64,000 nt of DNA, from the NCBI GenBank assembly GCA_033977485.1, contig CM066994.1, forward strand, positions 27,806,681-27,870,680, in the 5' to 3' direction. Made by a program: the position numbers and the translations under genes. This DNA is from Hydrangea macrophylla (lineage: Eukaryota; Streptophyta; Magnoliopsida; Cornales; Hydrangeaceae). Of the stretch, positions 21,480 to 33,300 are shown in pieces. Within the stretch, counting starts at the first letter, position 1. Every line of letters begins with the position of its first letter. Below the pieces are notes generated by a model, which was given only the letters and a program-made list of their open reading frames with translations, did no database searches and was not told the origin of the DNA.

Positions 21480-22000
21480 GACCAATGATCGGAAGGTGGG
21501 AGAGTGTCAGAAATTGACTACAAATTCCTGAAGATTTGTATAAGATCCTATTGAAATTGAGGATGAAGTTACAAAATTAAGAGAGAGAAAAGAGATTGCA
21601 GAAGATGAACAAGATGAGAACGAGAGAGAGAACTAGAGAGAGAAAACTAGAGAGAAATGAAATTATTTATTCCGCTGATCCCCCTTCTCAGAACAGAGCC
21701 CAGCTATATACAAACTGCTAGATACAAACTGCGTAACCGACTAACAACTAACAACCACCTCCCTTCTCAACCACTCATTACACGACACGTACAAGACACG
21801 TGTTCTATTTGTTATTTGAAAAACAACTCCAAAACGACGTCGGTTTGCTCTACTCCAACGGCTACTTTGTAAACAAATTGAATAAAACCAATTGAACCTG
21901 AACTCTTTCTTCTTCTTCTGCTAACTGTGACAATACCCCCCCCCCCCCCCCCCCCCCATCATTTCGTCCTTGTCCTCAAGGATCAGTCTAAAGGAAATTG
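21480..22000 (-). mobile_element. Relic of a Ty3/gypsy 3' end with LTR
   Basis: On the minus strand a short frame reads ILEDKDEMMGG, like the end of gypsy pol. A G-run follows (plus-strand C-run 21936-21957), and then LTR-like sequence beginning TGTCACAGTTAGC. It contains TTTGTATATAGCTGGGCT and a GGAATAAATAATTTC signal, typical of gypsy LTR U3/R ends. Borders and the rest of pol are missing. Confidence 0.45.
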
Positions 22001-22348
22001 AGGAAATTGACACAATATGTGAGTACCTCATCCACGAACCAATCCCAAAGGAATCTACAATAATAATACTGTAGCATGTTAATGTAAGTGAAGTTGTTAA
22101 AATTAGCAAAAGTGAATACTTACATGGTATTGGCACATGCTATACAATGTAACTGCAATAATCCAATTAGCTGTAGGACATCTCTGAATTATATAGGCGA
22201 ACCTATAGAAATCAAACTCATTGAAGGAGAGGCAGAGGAAAAGGCATCATGTGAGTGTAGGAAACATGGAGAGACAGATTGGTACTCATTGGACAGTAAA
22301 ACTCTCTTTTTCCCCTAATGATCTAGAGTTGCAGCTAGAACTTGCCAC

Positions 22349-22800
22349 GTGAGAAGAAGCAAAAAAAAAACTGAAGGGAACATAGAGTGTTGGGAAACTA
22401 AGAAACAAGACATTAGCAAAGTGAGTGTAGCGGAGATGAGGATGCTAAGATGGATGTGTGGTAAGACTAGGAAAGGTAGAATTAGAAATGGGTACATCCG
22501 AGAGACTGTAGGAGCGACACATATTGAGGATAAGTTGAGGGAGAATAGACTTAGATGGTTCGGTAATGTGCAACGAAGACCTGTAGATGCACCTGTACGA
22601 AAGAGTGATAAGATCGTAGTGCCTGGAATGGTTAGAGGGAGAGGTAGATCTAGACTGACTTGGGAACATGTAGTGCAACAAGATATGATTATATATAATT
22701 TAAATAAGCATATAGCTCTTGATCATGCAGAATGGAGAAAAAAGATTCATACAGCCGACCCCAATTGATTGGGACACAAGGCTTGGTTTGGTTTGGGACA
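22349..22800 (+). pseudogene. RTE-type LINE, C-terminal tail of the reverse transcriptase protein
   Basis: The frame contains SVAEMRMLRWMCGKTRK, IEDKLRENRLRWFGNVQRR and RGRGRSRLTWEHVV, the highly recognisable C-terminus of plant LINE/RTE reverse transcriptase proteins. It ends at HTADPN and TGA, followed by the 3' tail CAAGGCTTGGTTTGGTTTGG. It is 5'-truncated, as is usual for LINE insertions. No upstream endonuclease or RT domain is present. Confidence 0.88.
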
Positions 22801-23611
22801 TAGAGTGGTATAGGGTTACTGAGAGAGAGAGAGAGAGCCAGTTTAATAGAAAATTTGTGAATTTTGGGAAGATCAACCGTAGAGCTGTGCACAAAAAAAA
22901 ATAATAATAAAAAAATAAAATAAAATGAAAGGGAAGAGAAGGAAGTGCCATGTGGCACAAGAGAAGCCAAAGAAGAGTACCACGTGGATAGCCAAGATGA
23001 AGGCTTTTCCACTTGTCTTTTAAGTATAGTTAATAGATAGATGAGATACAAAAAATATTGAGAATGAAATATAAAATGAAAGCCAAATAATCATGATTTG
23101 AAGGTTTTAGACAGTCTAGTTTTCCTAAGGTAGTTGGGATACAAATAATACTTTGTCGAGGGAAAACTCTAAGCATTGTTTGGTTCTTGGATTTAGTGAG
23201 GAAAATTGGAAAAAAAAACACAGAGAAGAATAGTTGTCTTTGTTTGATAAAAAAATAGAAAAAAAAATAATTATGTGGGAAATAAATTAAACATTTTTAT
23301 ATTGTGAGAAATTTCTCCTCTTTTATTCGTATATTACAATTATATTTTATAAATTCATAATTTTAATCTTATTTAAGCATGAAGAAAAAACACGAGGGAA
23401 CTACAATGAAATCTGCTAAAATAGTTTTTTATGAGATTAATACCGATGAATTAGAAGTAATACAAGTACAATAATCTTAATAGAGAACAGGGTTAATAAA
23501 ATTGGCCTGTGAGAATTGAGAGACACGATGAAATCGCTGTCCTAAAGCCGTATGCATGCCTACGTGCTATTTCTTGCAGTCGCACACGTCTCCAAGATTC
23601 AACTAAGTATC
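22801..23611. other. Intergenic sequence
   Basis: No gene is seen. From 23171 (GCATTGTTTGGTTCTTGG) to about 23400 the sequence resembles 26400-26735, including the shared ATTTAAGCAT...GAAAA...CAC segment. The two may be worn direct copies of one MITE family. Confidence 0.45.
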
Positions 23612-23619
23612 CTCACTGG

Positions 23620-24387
23620 TAGGGGTGTATACGAGCCGAGCTGAGCTTAAACGAGCCGAGCTTTTAAGTGTTCACGAGCTTTCTCGTGAGCTTTTTAACG
23701 AACTCTCTCTTTCAAAATGAGGGCGTGGGTCCTTTCTATCTGTGTGGGATCAGTATAAGTCCTCTACGGTGGCCTAGCTTCGGTAGCCTTGATAGCTCTT
23801 TCCATCATCTTTCTTTTCCTTAGCTAGAAAGAAAGATGAGTAGAAATCCAGCAATTCATCCGGTCAAAGGTGTCGATAACGAGGCCACCTTCACAACATT
23901 CTCCCTTCTATCCCTATGCTGTAGTAAGGTAGGGCGGTTCGGTTTAGTTGGTCAACCGCGCGCCCCTTAGCCCGGTGTTCATGACGCGCTACAAAACCTC
24001 CACTGTGCCGGGGGACCAAGCAGGGCATAGGAGCTGACTTGTGGGGCATCTCCAGCAGCGCCAAAGAAGGAAGATGGAAAGTCTTCTTTGTAGACTCGCT
24101 CCACTCACTTACGGTTTTACGCCCTTTTAAACTATATAGTTTAATAATAAAATAATTATTTATCAAGACTATTTACGATATATCTCATATTTTCTCTAAA
24201 ATTATATAGTTTTATAGTAAATATGTATATAAAAGTCACTATACAAGCTCTTTATCAAACCTATTAACGAGCTTTTCACGGGCCTTAATTGATCGTGTTC
24301 ACGAGCTCAAATGAGCGAGCCTAGCATAGCCTTTATCGAACCGAGCTTCCAACCCTTGTTGAGCGGCTCAACTCATTTACACCCCTA
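23620..24387. mobile_element. hAT-like element with an inner foreign insert (768 bp)
   Basis: Ends are TAGGGGTGTATACGAGCC and, inverted, TAGGGGTGTAAATGAGTT. Flanking 8-mers CTCACTGG and CTCACAAG match at 6 of 8 positions. A relative lies at 60623-61023 (401 bp) and lacks a block of about 410 bp that is present here. Confidence 0.72.
23704..24113. other. GC-richer foreign segment, possibly organelle-derived
   Basis: Relative to the sister element at 60623-61023 this block is extra. It differs from the AT-rich surroundings in composition (for example GTCAACCGCGCGCCCCTTAG) and reads like plant mitochondrial or plastid spacer DNA. The identification is a recollection of style, not a database match. 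No known gene is recognised in it. Confidence 0.4.
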
Positions 24388-24402
24388 CTCACAAGTCATT
24401 TT

Positions 24403-24959
24403 TGTTGGGAATGGGCCCACAATCACAACAAGAAACCACACCCACAAAGATGGAGATAAACAGAACAAGAACGACAAAACCATGAAAGAAAATCAAGCAA
24501 ACCAACACAACAAGATTTAAATGTGGTTCGGCCCAACAATGCTTGCGTCCACGTGCAAAGGCGATCACTACGATTAATATGAAGATACAAGCACTCAAAA
24601 CCTCACGTGTATAACTCTCCAACCAAGTTATATGACACACACAATTGCTAGAAACTAATCTCTCCCTCACTAGTTTGCAGCCCTCTCTTGTGCATGTAGA
24701 AGATTTCCAACCAATCTTATCAATCCCTTGAGTAAGCCCTATATTTATAGAGATTGTATAGTCCTAATCCTAGTTGTAGTAGGATTTACCCCTATGGTAA
24801 GTCTTATACAACAAGGAATACTCTTACACACATTCCTATATAAACTAGGAACTTCCACCATCAAATGAATCCTTATTTGATAAGGAAACCACCAAATAAG
24901 AAATCCAATCATAATTAGGAAATCATTCCACTAATGGAATTTTAGGCACAATCCTAACA
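24403..24959 (-). repeat. 3' LTR of the short element
   Basis: It is 557 bp with TG...CA ends. On the minus strand a TATA-like TCTATAAATATAGGG lies near 24737-24752. The purine-rich AAGGTGAAGAT directly precedes it in sense orientation. Confidence 0.9.
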
Positions 24960-25061
24960 ATCTTCACCTTGCCTCAAATTCCTTCCCATCAGTCCTCAGA
25001 GTCTTCATCTTGTAATCTTCAACTTCCACATCGATAGTGCATCACCTTGCCTTCCCCCAAG

Positions 25062-25274
25062 CTATTCAGCTACACTATTACTCAAGTTCACATCCCCCAT
25101 GAACTTGAGATCACCAATGTCTGGCTTGTCATCTTCACCGCACAATGCATCCTCTATACCTTGTTGCACCAAGGCGTCCTTCATACGCACTTGCCACATG
25201 CTGAAATTCTTCTTGCCATCGAACTTTTCTATTGCCATTCGCATATCCCCAAGCGAACTATCTCCAACTGCCAT
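25062..25274 (-). pseudogene. Copia gag N-terminal fragment
   Basis: The frame of 70 residues contains IEKFDGKKNFSMWQVRMKDA and LVQQGIEDAL, the typical start of the copia gag domain. It then ends early at TAG. No zinc knuckle, protease or pol follows. The fragment lies downstream of the second primer site, in the position expected for gag, so it probably came with that leader. Confidence 0.82.
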
Positions 25275-25288
25275 GGATTCTCAACCGA

Positions 25289-25300
25289 GCTCTGATACCA
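25289..25300 (-). promoter_or_regulatory. Second primer-binding site (initiator tRNA-Met)
   Basis: The plus strand reads GCTCTGATACCA, the complement of TGGTATCAGAGC. It lies 3 bases inside the smaller LTR and in front of the gag fragment. Confidence 0.9.
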
Positions 25301-25303
25301 TTC

Positions 25304-25550
25304 TGTCACAACCCAAGTCTCGCTCAGTAAGATATTGTCCGCTTTGGGTCCAAACCCGCACGGATTTGTTCTTGGGTCACTACCCAAAAGGGCTCTTACT
25401 AGGGAGACTTGAAACTACACATATATAGCACAGTACTTTTCCACACCCAGGCGATGTGGAACGAACTTCCCATAGTGTGTAGCCTGCCAGCACCTATTGC
25501 AGCCACAAAGGCACCTACAGCAGCCCGCCCACAACACCAGGGTCGTTACA
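25304..25550 (-). repeat. Embedded TRIM-like LTR (247 bp)
   Basis: In sense (minus) it starts TGTAACGACCCTGG and ends GGGTTGTGACA. It is directly preceded by a polypurine tract (CCCTAAGGGGGGTGGAA, 25551-25567) and followed by the second primer site. So it behaves as a 3' LTR whose own 5' LTR is absent. Confidence 0.75.
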
Positions 25551-25604
25551 TTCCACCCCCCTTAGGGCCCAACGTCCACGTTGGCACACTTTCGGCTGGG
25601 TCTA

Positions 25605-25616
25605 GCTCTGATACCA
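25605..25616 (-). promoter_or_regulatory. First primer-binding site (initiator tRNA-Met)
   Basis: The plus strand reads GCTCTGATACCA, two bases inside the 5' LTR at 25619-26177. This is the correct place for the outer element's primer site. Confidence 0.92.
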
Positions 25617-25618
25617 TT

Positions 25619-26177
25619 TGTTGGGAATGGGCCCACAATCACAACAAGAAAACCACAACCACAAAGATGGAGATAAACAGAACAAGAACGACACAACCAC
25701 GAAAGAAAATCAAGCAAACCAACACAACAAGATTTAAATGTGGTTCGGCCCAACAATGCTTACGTCCACGTGCAAAGGCGATCACTACGATTAATATGAA
25801 GATTACAAGGACTCAAGACCTCACGTGTATAACTCTCCAACCAAGTTATATGACACACACAATTGCTAGAAACTAATCTCTCCCTCACTAGTTTGCAGCC
25901 CTCTCTTGTGTATGTAGAAGATTTCCAACCAATCTTATCAATCCCTTGAGTAAGCCCTATATTTATAGAGATTGTATAGTCTTAATCCTAGTTGTAGTAA
26001 GATTTACCCCTATGGTAAGTCATATACAACAAGGAATACTCTTACACACATTCCTATATAAACCAGGAACTTCCACCATCAAAGGAATCCTTATTTGATA
26101 AGAAAACCACCAAATAAGAAATCCAATCATAATTAGGAAATCATTCCACTAATAGAAATTTAGGCACAATCCTAACA
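25619..26177 (-). repeat. 5' LTR of the short element
   Basis: It is 559 bp, the partner of 24403-24959, with the same TG...CA ends and TATA region near 25955-25970. Confidence 0.9.
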
Positions 26178-26182
26178 ATTTT

Positions 26183-27122
26183 TCCTTCTTGTTTCCTTTT
26201 TCGTTTATTTTCTGTCTCTAAATTAGCAAACAAGACAGATCAACGAATGATCTTTTATTTACATAGTAGACATAGACCGATGGATCTAATATCATTCTTA
26301 CAATAGTTTCTTATCAGATCAGCATGATGCGACTTTCATACAAATCAACTAAGAACTGAAACTGAGACTGTTCTAGATCTTATTTTATATTATAATTTGG
26401 CTCTATTTGATTTATAAATTTTGTGAGCAAAAAGAAAATAAAATATTTGGAATACACTATTTTTCTCTGGTTAGTAACAAAAATAAAAAGAAAAAAATGG
26501 GAAGGCAAAGAGAATAGAGTCAAAGTAAAATAAATGTTTAATTTGAATTTTGTGAATTAATTTCCATCCTCTTTTTGTGATTTATTTTTATATTTTTATA
26601 TTGTAATTTCTAATGGATTTATTTAAGCATAGAGAAAACACTAGAGAATTCAAACAATTTTCTATCCCTTTACTTTTCCTTTTCATTCTCTTTTTCTTCT
26701 TTAAATCCGCAGACCAAACAATGCCTAATTAAACAAGTAAACAACGTATAAATGAACCAATTTAGTGATAGACAGATGAGAATTCTTTTGTCAAATAGCA
26801 ACGTAGTACATCCATTTTTTTGTAGATACATGCTATGATAAACAAGTACAAGAGACTTCCACATAACATTTAATCTCCTGGCTTTGAGAGAGAGAGAGAG
26901 AGAGAGACTTGCCATGGCTAGCCATCTCGCCTTATGACAACAAAGAAGTTACGAAATGGTTGGCCTTTTGATTTTGGTATATGTCATTATATTGTTCAGC
27001 TAGGTTGGACCATGTTATAGTTATTCAATTTGCTCACATGTATAGCTTTTGCGGCTTTTGTCTTCACATTAGACCATATTCTTTTCTTCTTCTTTTTTTG
27101 ACTGTCACTATTATCAAAGTAA
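26183..27122. other. Intergenic sequence
   Basis: No gene is seen. ACCAAACAATGCC near 26717-26730 looks like a MITE terminus (see 23171). A short GA run lies at 26886-26909. Confidence 0.45.
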
Positions 27123-27131
27123 TAAAAGTTA

Positions 27132-27300
27132 GGGCAATGCTAGGGGCACTAACAAAGCTCACTAACACTTACTAACACACTCTATTTCTTTTCTAGTGGT
27201 ACTGCGGGGGCCACTGCGGACCCCACAGTGCCACTAGGAGAGAGAGATAGAGTGTGTTAGTAAATGTTAGTAGAATTTGTTAGTGCCCCAAATGTTACTC
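27132..27300. mobile_element. MULE-like MITE (169 bp)
   Basis: Inverted repeats of about 55 bp: GGGCAATGCTAGGGGCACTA at left and, inverted, GAGTAACATTTGGGGCACTA at right. The 9 bp duplication TAAAAGTTA at 27123-27131 and 27301-27309 is exact. A 9 bp duplication is typical of Mutator-like elements. Confidence 0.85.
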
Positions 27301-27309
27301 TAAAAGTTA

Positions 27310-28550
27310 TTGTCAAAACGAATTGGCCGTGGCAAATTGAAATTTATACACATAGCTAGTTTACTTTGATAATAGTCACTATTGCGTTGACAATAGTGAT
27401 AGCCATTTTTTGGTAAAACATTGGACCATATCACCAAAGGTAGCAAATTTGATATTTTTAAGACTAATTCTATACTTTCCCAAAAAAAAAAAAAAATAAT
27501 AATAATAAATTCAAAAGCTAAAATTTAGTTCTCAAATACTTTACAGTTATAAATCCAAAAATGGAATCAGGATTTTGGATTGGTTGAGTTGGAAATGAAA
27601 ATAGTGGTGGGCCCACAAGTGGTTCATGGCCCCATTTTGCGATTTTTTTTTGTTTGTTTATCCATACATATTTGTAATCTTGTATTATAGATATTATAGT
27701 ACTAGTTTTTCTATTTGTATTTTTATAGTCTTTTTGAGAGTTGAGATGTTTATGCTTGAAATCCTTTCATCTAGTCCCTTTGAAGTTTCATTCATATGTG
27801 CATTTATTTTTTTTTGGTTAATTGATGGCTAACTGCAATTTGTAAATTTCAGACTTATGGTATAAGAATTTCAATCGGACTAAACCAAGAATTAAGAGAA
27901 AAATGTGTTGGACCAAATACTATGGTAGAAAAACTGTTATGCCATATATTTTATAGTGGATTGGTTTACAATTGTACCAATATATTATATAACTTTGGGG
28001 GAGGGGGCTTCAGCCAAAGGTCCTTAGACCCAAACACATCCTTCATAAAATCCATGCATGTTTTGTTTACCTCGTTAGGTCTTTTGCACCTATTTTGGTC
28101 AAAACTACGCCTTTATGCCTAAAATGCTTCAAATTATCATAACTTTAGAACTACAAGTCTGTTTTATTTTTCTAACCTTTGATGTTTTGAAATCAGAAAA
28201 ATGAGATCTATCAAATGAGATTAATATTCAATATGAAACTAGTAGGTATAACTCGTGGCTAAAGCTACTACCGAATACGAACAATGAAATGCCTGTGTTA
28301 GATCACAAACTAACTCCACGTGCCTTCGACACTTTACAATTCCACATGTATCTGTGGATGACCTCATAGATTGTTAATGTTTCTATCTAAAATATTAAAT
28401 GTGAAATACAAAATCTTAAATATATAAGCTGATACTATTAATTAAACAAAATAAATAGACTGATACAATCAACTAAACAAACTTACAAAACCATCAAGAC
28501 TATATCTCTAGTTTTTTTTTAACACATTGCCCATTCCCTTGGACGCTACC
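27310..28550. other. Intergenic sequence
   Basis: No coding region is supported. Positions 28130-28230 are an inverted copy of the dispersed repeat at 18585-18700. Confidence 0.5.
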
Positions 28551-28856
28551 AAAAAAAAGTTTGCCTAAACATCAAATTAGAAAGAAAACGTCAATTCAAA
28601 GTCTACAATTCATCATCAAACTGACTTTTAGTACTATAAACAGATTGCAAAATAGAAACCAAAAGATAAACACACTGCATTTCCAATTTTAAAGTATAAA
28701 ATCCAAATCGGTCCGACAACGACCACGTTGGCTATTCAAAGACACAACTTGTCACCCAATTGGACTGAGAGGGAAGATACACAAAAGAAAATAAAAACCA
28801 ACTCAATATAAATGAAAGAAAAAAAAAACATACAGACATATTACAACTCTTGCAGT
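28551..28856 (-). pseudogene. End of the last exon and probable 3' UTR of an unrecognised gene (part 2)
   Basis: On the minus strand the first bases after element A's target duplication complete the frame that arrives from 42274: CTG CAA GAG TTG TAA, with the stop at 28841-28843. The following T-rich, noncoding 290 bp fits a 3' untranslated region. See the entry at 42269-42520 for the coding part. Element A separates the two. Confidence 0.45.
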
Positions 28857-30096
28857 TGTTTGCTAGTAGTTATGCGCGGGCGTGTCAGAACCAAAAGTGG
28901 TTCAGTGTGTGCAAACTAATTTCCTATATGCTTGAGTCAGTGATACTCAAGGCTTTTAGATCTGACTTCTAAACTAAAACAATTGTGTGCGGCGAGTAGG
29001 AAAGTACCCTCACCAGAAATCCCTTGGCAGTACTGAAGCGCACAAGCCAAATAGTGTATGAGTTTACCAAGTAAACAATCACAAACGATTAATAAAATAC
29101 AGATTTTATTAAATGTTTGGAAAATACAACCAAAGAACAGATTCAGAACAGACTGATTGTTCGTGAGAATGAAAACAGTAAAAGAAAAATAACAAAAAAG
29201 AGGGTAGACCTATTTGCTATGCTTGCAGAAAAAAACATAAAAGTTGAATGCTTTTGAATGTTGTTGAATGCTTTGTTGAATGCTGTTTTCGAGAGTGACG
29301 CGGAGTAGATTGCAGCTTGGCCTGCCTCCATATTTATAGCGGCCATGATTGTATTCTGATTAGGAAAGGACTCCTTAGCTTGCGCCTTAAGCTATTAATT
29401 GATTGGTTAATTGAAGAAACCCTTTTATATCAATGATTCCTTCCTTATCAAGAACTTGATTGCCTTAATCCCTTTAATTTAGGGATCAGACGCATCAATC
29501 CAGCTGGCAACAGACAATCCCTTTCCTAATCGGACTCTTATTCCTAAAATTCTTTGAACGTGATGTCATCCCGCCAGCTGTGAATTGCCGCCTTCTTTTC
29601 ATCAACCGGCCTCATAACTGTGACTGAAGACTTATCAAACCCACGTAATGTCCTTATGTCCGATAACATCTCTCCAGGTGCTCACGTCCGATCGGGCTCA
29701 CGTCACCGACCTTTATTACTTTCAGTAGATATGGTGTCCGATAGTTGGTACATTCATGTTCTCTATCTCCTCATCGGGCTCCCACGTTCTGACAAATGCC
29801 CGATGAGGTCCCTTATGCCCGACATCTCAATCGGTCTCCAACGTGTATCCTTGCTCCATTGCTTCCACCATTGATGCCCGATAGACCACTGCGGGTCTGA
29901 TGCTGCCTATCGGGCTCCATCCCCTGGAACATCCAGGTTGCCTTCTCTAAACTTCTGGTGATGCTTCCCCTAAGCCCGATGTCATCATCAACTCCGGACC
30001 AACCGGTGTCTAAAATGCCCATGCCCGACTATCTCCAGGCCCATATCCTCATATCAATCGGGCTAGAAAACCTTTGGCGGTTTTTAGGTGCAAACA
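28857..30096 (-). repeat. Element A 3' LTR
   Basis: It is 1,240 bp. Between 29641 and 30061 it is unusually dense in CCGAT/ATCGG: at least 11 sites in about 430 bp. Confidence 0.95.
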
Positions 30097-30111
30097 ATTG
30101 CCCCCCAAAAG
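30097..30111 (-). promoter_or_regulatory. Polypurine-tract region of element A
   Basis: In sense orientation TTTTGGGGGGCAAT immediately precedes the 3' LTR. Element B has the closely similar TTTTGGGGGCATT at the same place. Confidence 0.6.
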
Positions 30112-30247
30112 GTCATATCAAACATCCCGCCTTGATTGATGTGACATTTTAAATTTTAAACTGGCCACGCGTCGAGCACGCAACAACTTGTCAGATTATG
30201 GGGAATCCCACCAGTCATTCCACATTTAATGCGCCATGATGGCCTCG

Positions 30248-30260
30248 TGATATTTAAGTA
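30248..30260 (+). promoter_or_regulatory. TATA box of the antisense gene in element A
   Basis: GATATTTAAGTATC lies about 130 bp before the ATG at 30389. A CT-rich leader (TTCTCTCTTCTATTCC, CTTCTCTCTCTAAAAC) follows. It lies inside the element, between the 3' LTR and the antisense coding region, and drives the strand opposite to pol. Confidence 0.5.
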
Positions 30261-30388
30261 TCACCCATCCTTCGAAACTCCCCACAACGGTGCAACCTAT
30301 TGGCATTCTCTCTTCTATTCCCTAAGCATAACACAGAGCTTCTCTCTCTAAAACCTCAATCTTCTCCGACGACCCATTTCTCCCATAA

Positions 30389-33300
30389 ATGGCTCCTAAG
30401 ACTGCTCCGGCCACCACTAAAGGCAAGAAGACCTTCGTTGATGCTCCTCCGCCACAAAACCGATGCAAGGAGGTTAGGGCTTTAGCCAAAGCTCACGCTG
30501 CTGACATCTCCACCGAATACCTCACCCCCTATAGTTCTTCCGATGGCTCTCCCGTCGCACCAGGCTTGGGCGCGGCGTTTCTTGGCCACCCTCCTGCGGC
30601 TTTTCTTCCTTTCTTCTCCCCCGTAGGAAACGAAGAATTCCTACAAGTCCCTGCACACTGGGGCAAGGTCCAGACTGCTAACCAGCCAATTCGAGGATGG
30701 CCGTCCCCCGCCGCTGACTGGGACAAGTGGGTAACTAGGGTTTCGGCCTCTAAGGCCGCTATCTGGAAGCAAACGGGCATTCACGACGCCATACTACTCA
30801 GTCGGTCACGAATAGAGATAGACCGCCCTCTTCTTCTCTCTGCCTTACTATTCTGGTCCTCATCTTGCAACGGCTTTCTTTTCCGCTGCGGACCAATGGC
30901 TCCCACCATCAAGGACATCAGTTATCTGCTCGGCCTCCGTCCCCACGGACAAGAGATCATTCCCGGGCTTGATGTCGGGACGGCCAGCTTTGCCTATCCT
31001 CAACAAGAAGTTGTACGAGACGGGGCCATTTTTCATAGGCCGATTACAGCCTTTGGAGGCTTTCTTTCCACTTGCATTGGGGCAGACGACACGGAGGTGT
31101 CCGACGCAGAACATACTGCCTTCATCATTTACTGGCTCAATAAATACCTCTTCTGCTCAGCCAGCCAAGCCATCACTAAAGAATACACAACCCTGGCCTT
31201 GGCTCTTGCATCGGGGCAGCCGTTGGCCATGGCTACACTGGTCTGGGCGCACCTGGTCAGAGGTATAACGGATTTCGTTCATTCGGGCTTTAGTGCTGGT
31301 GGCAGCCCGATGTGGATACTGCAATTGTGGCTTCACTCATACTTTCCTGAATTCCAACCCGCCATCAGCCCCTTGGCCGATGTTCCAATCTCCGCTGTTC
31401 AATTCATGAACGTATCTCCTTCTTTACACTCTTTTGAAGAGTGTTTTACTTTCTTTTACCAGGGTTACTCCCCTCGGGACGTCAATCTCTTCACCCCATT
31501 CTTTTCCCTTCAATTCTCTTCTTTTCTTCAGCTTTCCAATAACCCTTCAAACTGGGGTTCGGGCACCCAGTCTACTTATAATGAAATTTTTTCTAGCTAC
31601 TTAGTAGCTAGAGACATTATTTTTAGCCCAAGCATCCCGTCGGCCAACAATAAGTGCGGGGCCGAGTACTACTTCGCTCCTCTATACGCCCGCCAATTCG
31701 GCCTTACACAACTCGTGCCCGTTCCTCCTGGCATCACCGTCAACGTTGACTGGGTTGAACGTGGCCTTATTGTTAATGACGGGCAAGTGAAGAAAATAAA
31801 AGAGAGGTCCGACCGGCTGAAGGCTGCATTTAACTTCACACCCTTCTCTGCCCGGCCAATAGTATCAGAAGAGTTCACCCAATGGTGGGGTGAACGGGCA
31901 CGTCATATATTTTCACGCCCCGTGGCCGCAGCCCTTACGGCCTTTACTGCTTCTCCGGCCATTGAGGCCGACGCTCCAGTTCCAACAGCCGCTCCAATCA
32001 GGCGCAAACAAGTTGCCAAGAGACCGGCTCGCAAACCAACTCCAGGCAGGGGTCCGTCTCAAAAGAAACAAAAAACACCGGCCTCTGTTCAGGTTTGCTC
32101 TTCCTTTTGCTTTGTTGATTAAGCCCGAATTCCTTTCATTCAGTATTAATCATTCTGTTCTATCTTAACAGCTTGCTGACGAAGACTCGGGAGAGGATCT
32201 ACTTCCAAATCCCGCTCAGACTCTTCCTCCAACTCTTCCTACATCACCGGCCTCTACAACGGCTTATCTAGAACGAGTGGCCGTTCGGGTGATGCCACTT
32301 CACATCGTGCCCCCTCTAACTCCTTCAAGCGGAGACGAGGACCTTGCTGCCTCCATCCAAGCTCCGGAGCAAGTCGTCCTCTCTTCCAGTACTGAGGACG
32401 TGGCCGATGCTGGAGTTACCGTCGAAGCTGCTGCGGACGAGGTAGACCAAGCCGTCCCTGTTGAAATTGAAGCTTCCACCGGACAAGAAGAAACTACCCC
32501 GGCCATCGGATCTCCTGTTCCCACAATAATAGAACCAGTAGTGGCCGAGGTCAGTCCTCCTGAAACATCTGCCACAGAGGCTGGGGCTGAGGTCCCGCAG
32601 CCAACGGCGGCTTTGACGAGTCCTGAGACGGAGACCGGTCTCCCTTCTTCTCCACAGTCAACACCTTCTCAACCAAGTGAGGCCGATATTCGCGCAACGA
32701 TCTCGGCCTCCCTTAGTCCTCACACCCAGGTATTGCACCATATCGCAAAGTACCTTATTTCTTGAACTTGTATCATTTTTCAAAGACCATTTCTGACCGT
32801 ACTTCTATTGAACAGGTCGACCCCACAGGTCCAGTGCCCATCATCCCTTTCAATGATTTTTTCTCGGGCCTGGACCTAGGAGCTTTTGACCTTGGCCCCC
32901 TCGAGCCCGAAGCAGTCTCACCTTCCGTCCTTCAACAAGCCAAGGACCTGCTCTTCGGGCTTGCTGACCAAGAACTTTCCAATCTTCCTACTGCGGCTGA
33001 CGTTGACACGCTTTGAACACCCTCATGGCCGATCCTTCTCTTTCAGACGGGCAGCTATCATTACTCGTGGAGATCAAAGAAAGACTTCCTAGCGTCCATC
33101 TTATGGATAGAACGGCCTCGAAGATTCAAGCGGATGCAGAACTTCATTTAGGCTCCCGTCAGAAAGCATTGAAGTTCTTGGAAGGGGCAAGAGCCAAGTT
33201 CGAAGCGGGAAAGGCCTCCCGTGCTCAAGTTCTAGCCAGGGGTACTTGGCTGCAGAACCGAATTGCTGTACTGAAAACTCAACTCGCCCAATGTGAGGCC

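Larger units (their letters stand above)
24403..26177 (-). mobile_element. Short non-autonomous copia-type LTR element with chimeric interior
   Basis: The two LTRs (24403-24959 and 25619-26177) are flanked by exact ATTTT duplications (24398-24402, 26178-26182). Read on the minus strand, the LTR begins TGTTAGGATTGTGCC. By my count the LTRs differ at about 15 positions plus two small indels in 557 bp. The 659 bp interior has two initiator-Met primer sites, a second smaller LTR and a gag fragment, and no pol. It must have been mobilised by another element's enzymes. Confidence 0.9.

Noticed and set aside
21936..21957. Poly-C run as a regulatory G-quadruplex
   Set aside because: It is a homopolymer in a decayed gypsy 3' end. 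No second G-tract arrangement or context supports a function.
29143..29346. Identical 67-residue open frames in the two LTRs of element A (also 41315-41518)
   Set aside because: They are duplicated only because the LTRs are duplicated. No family resemblance and no conservation in B.
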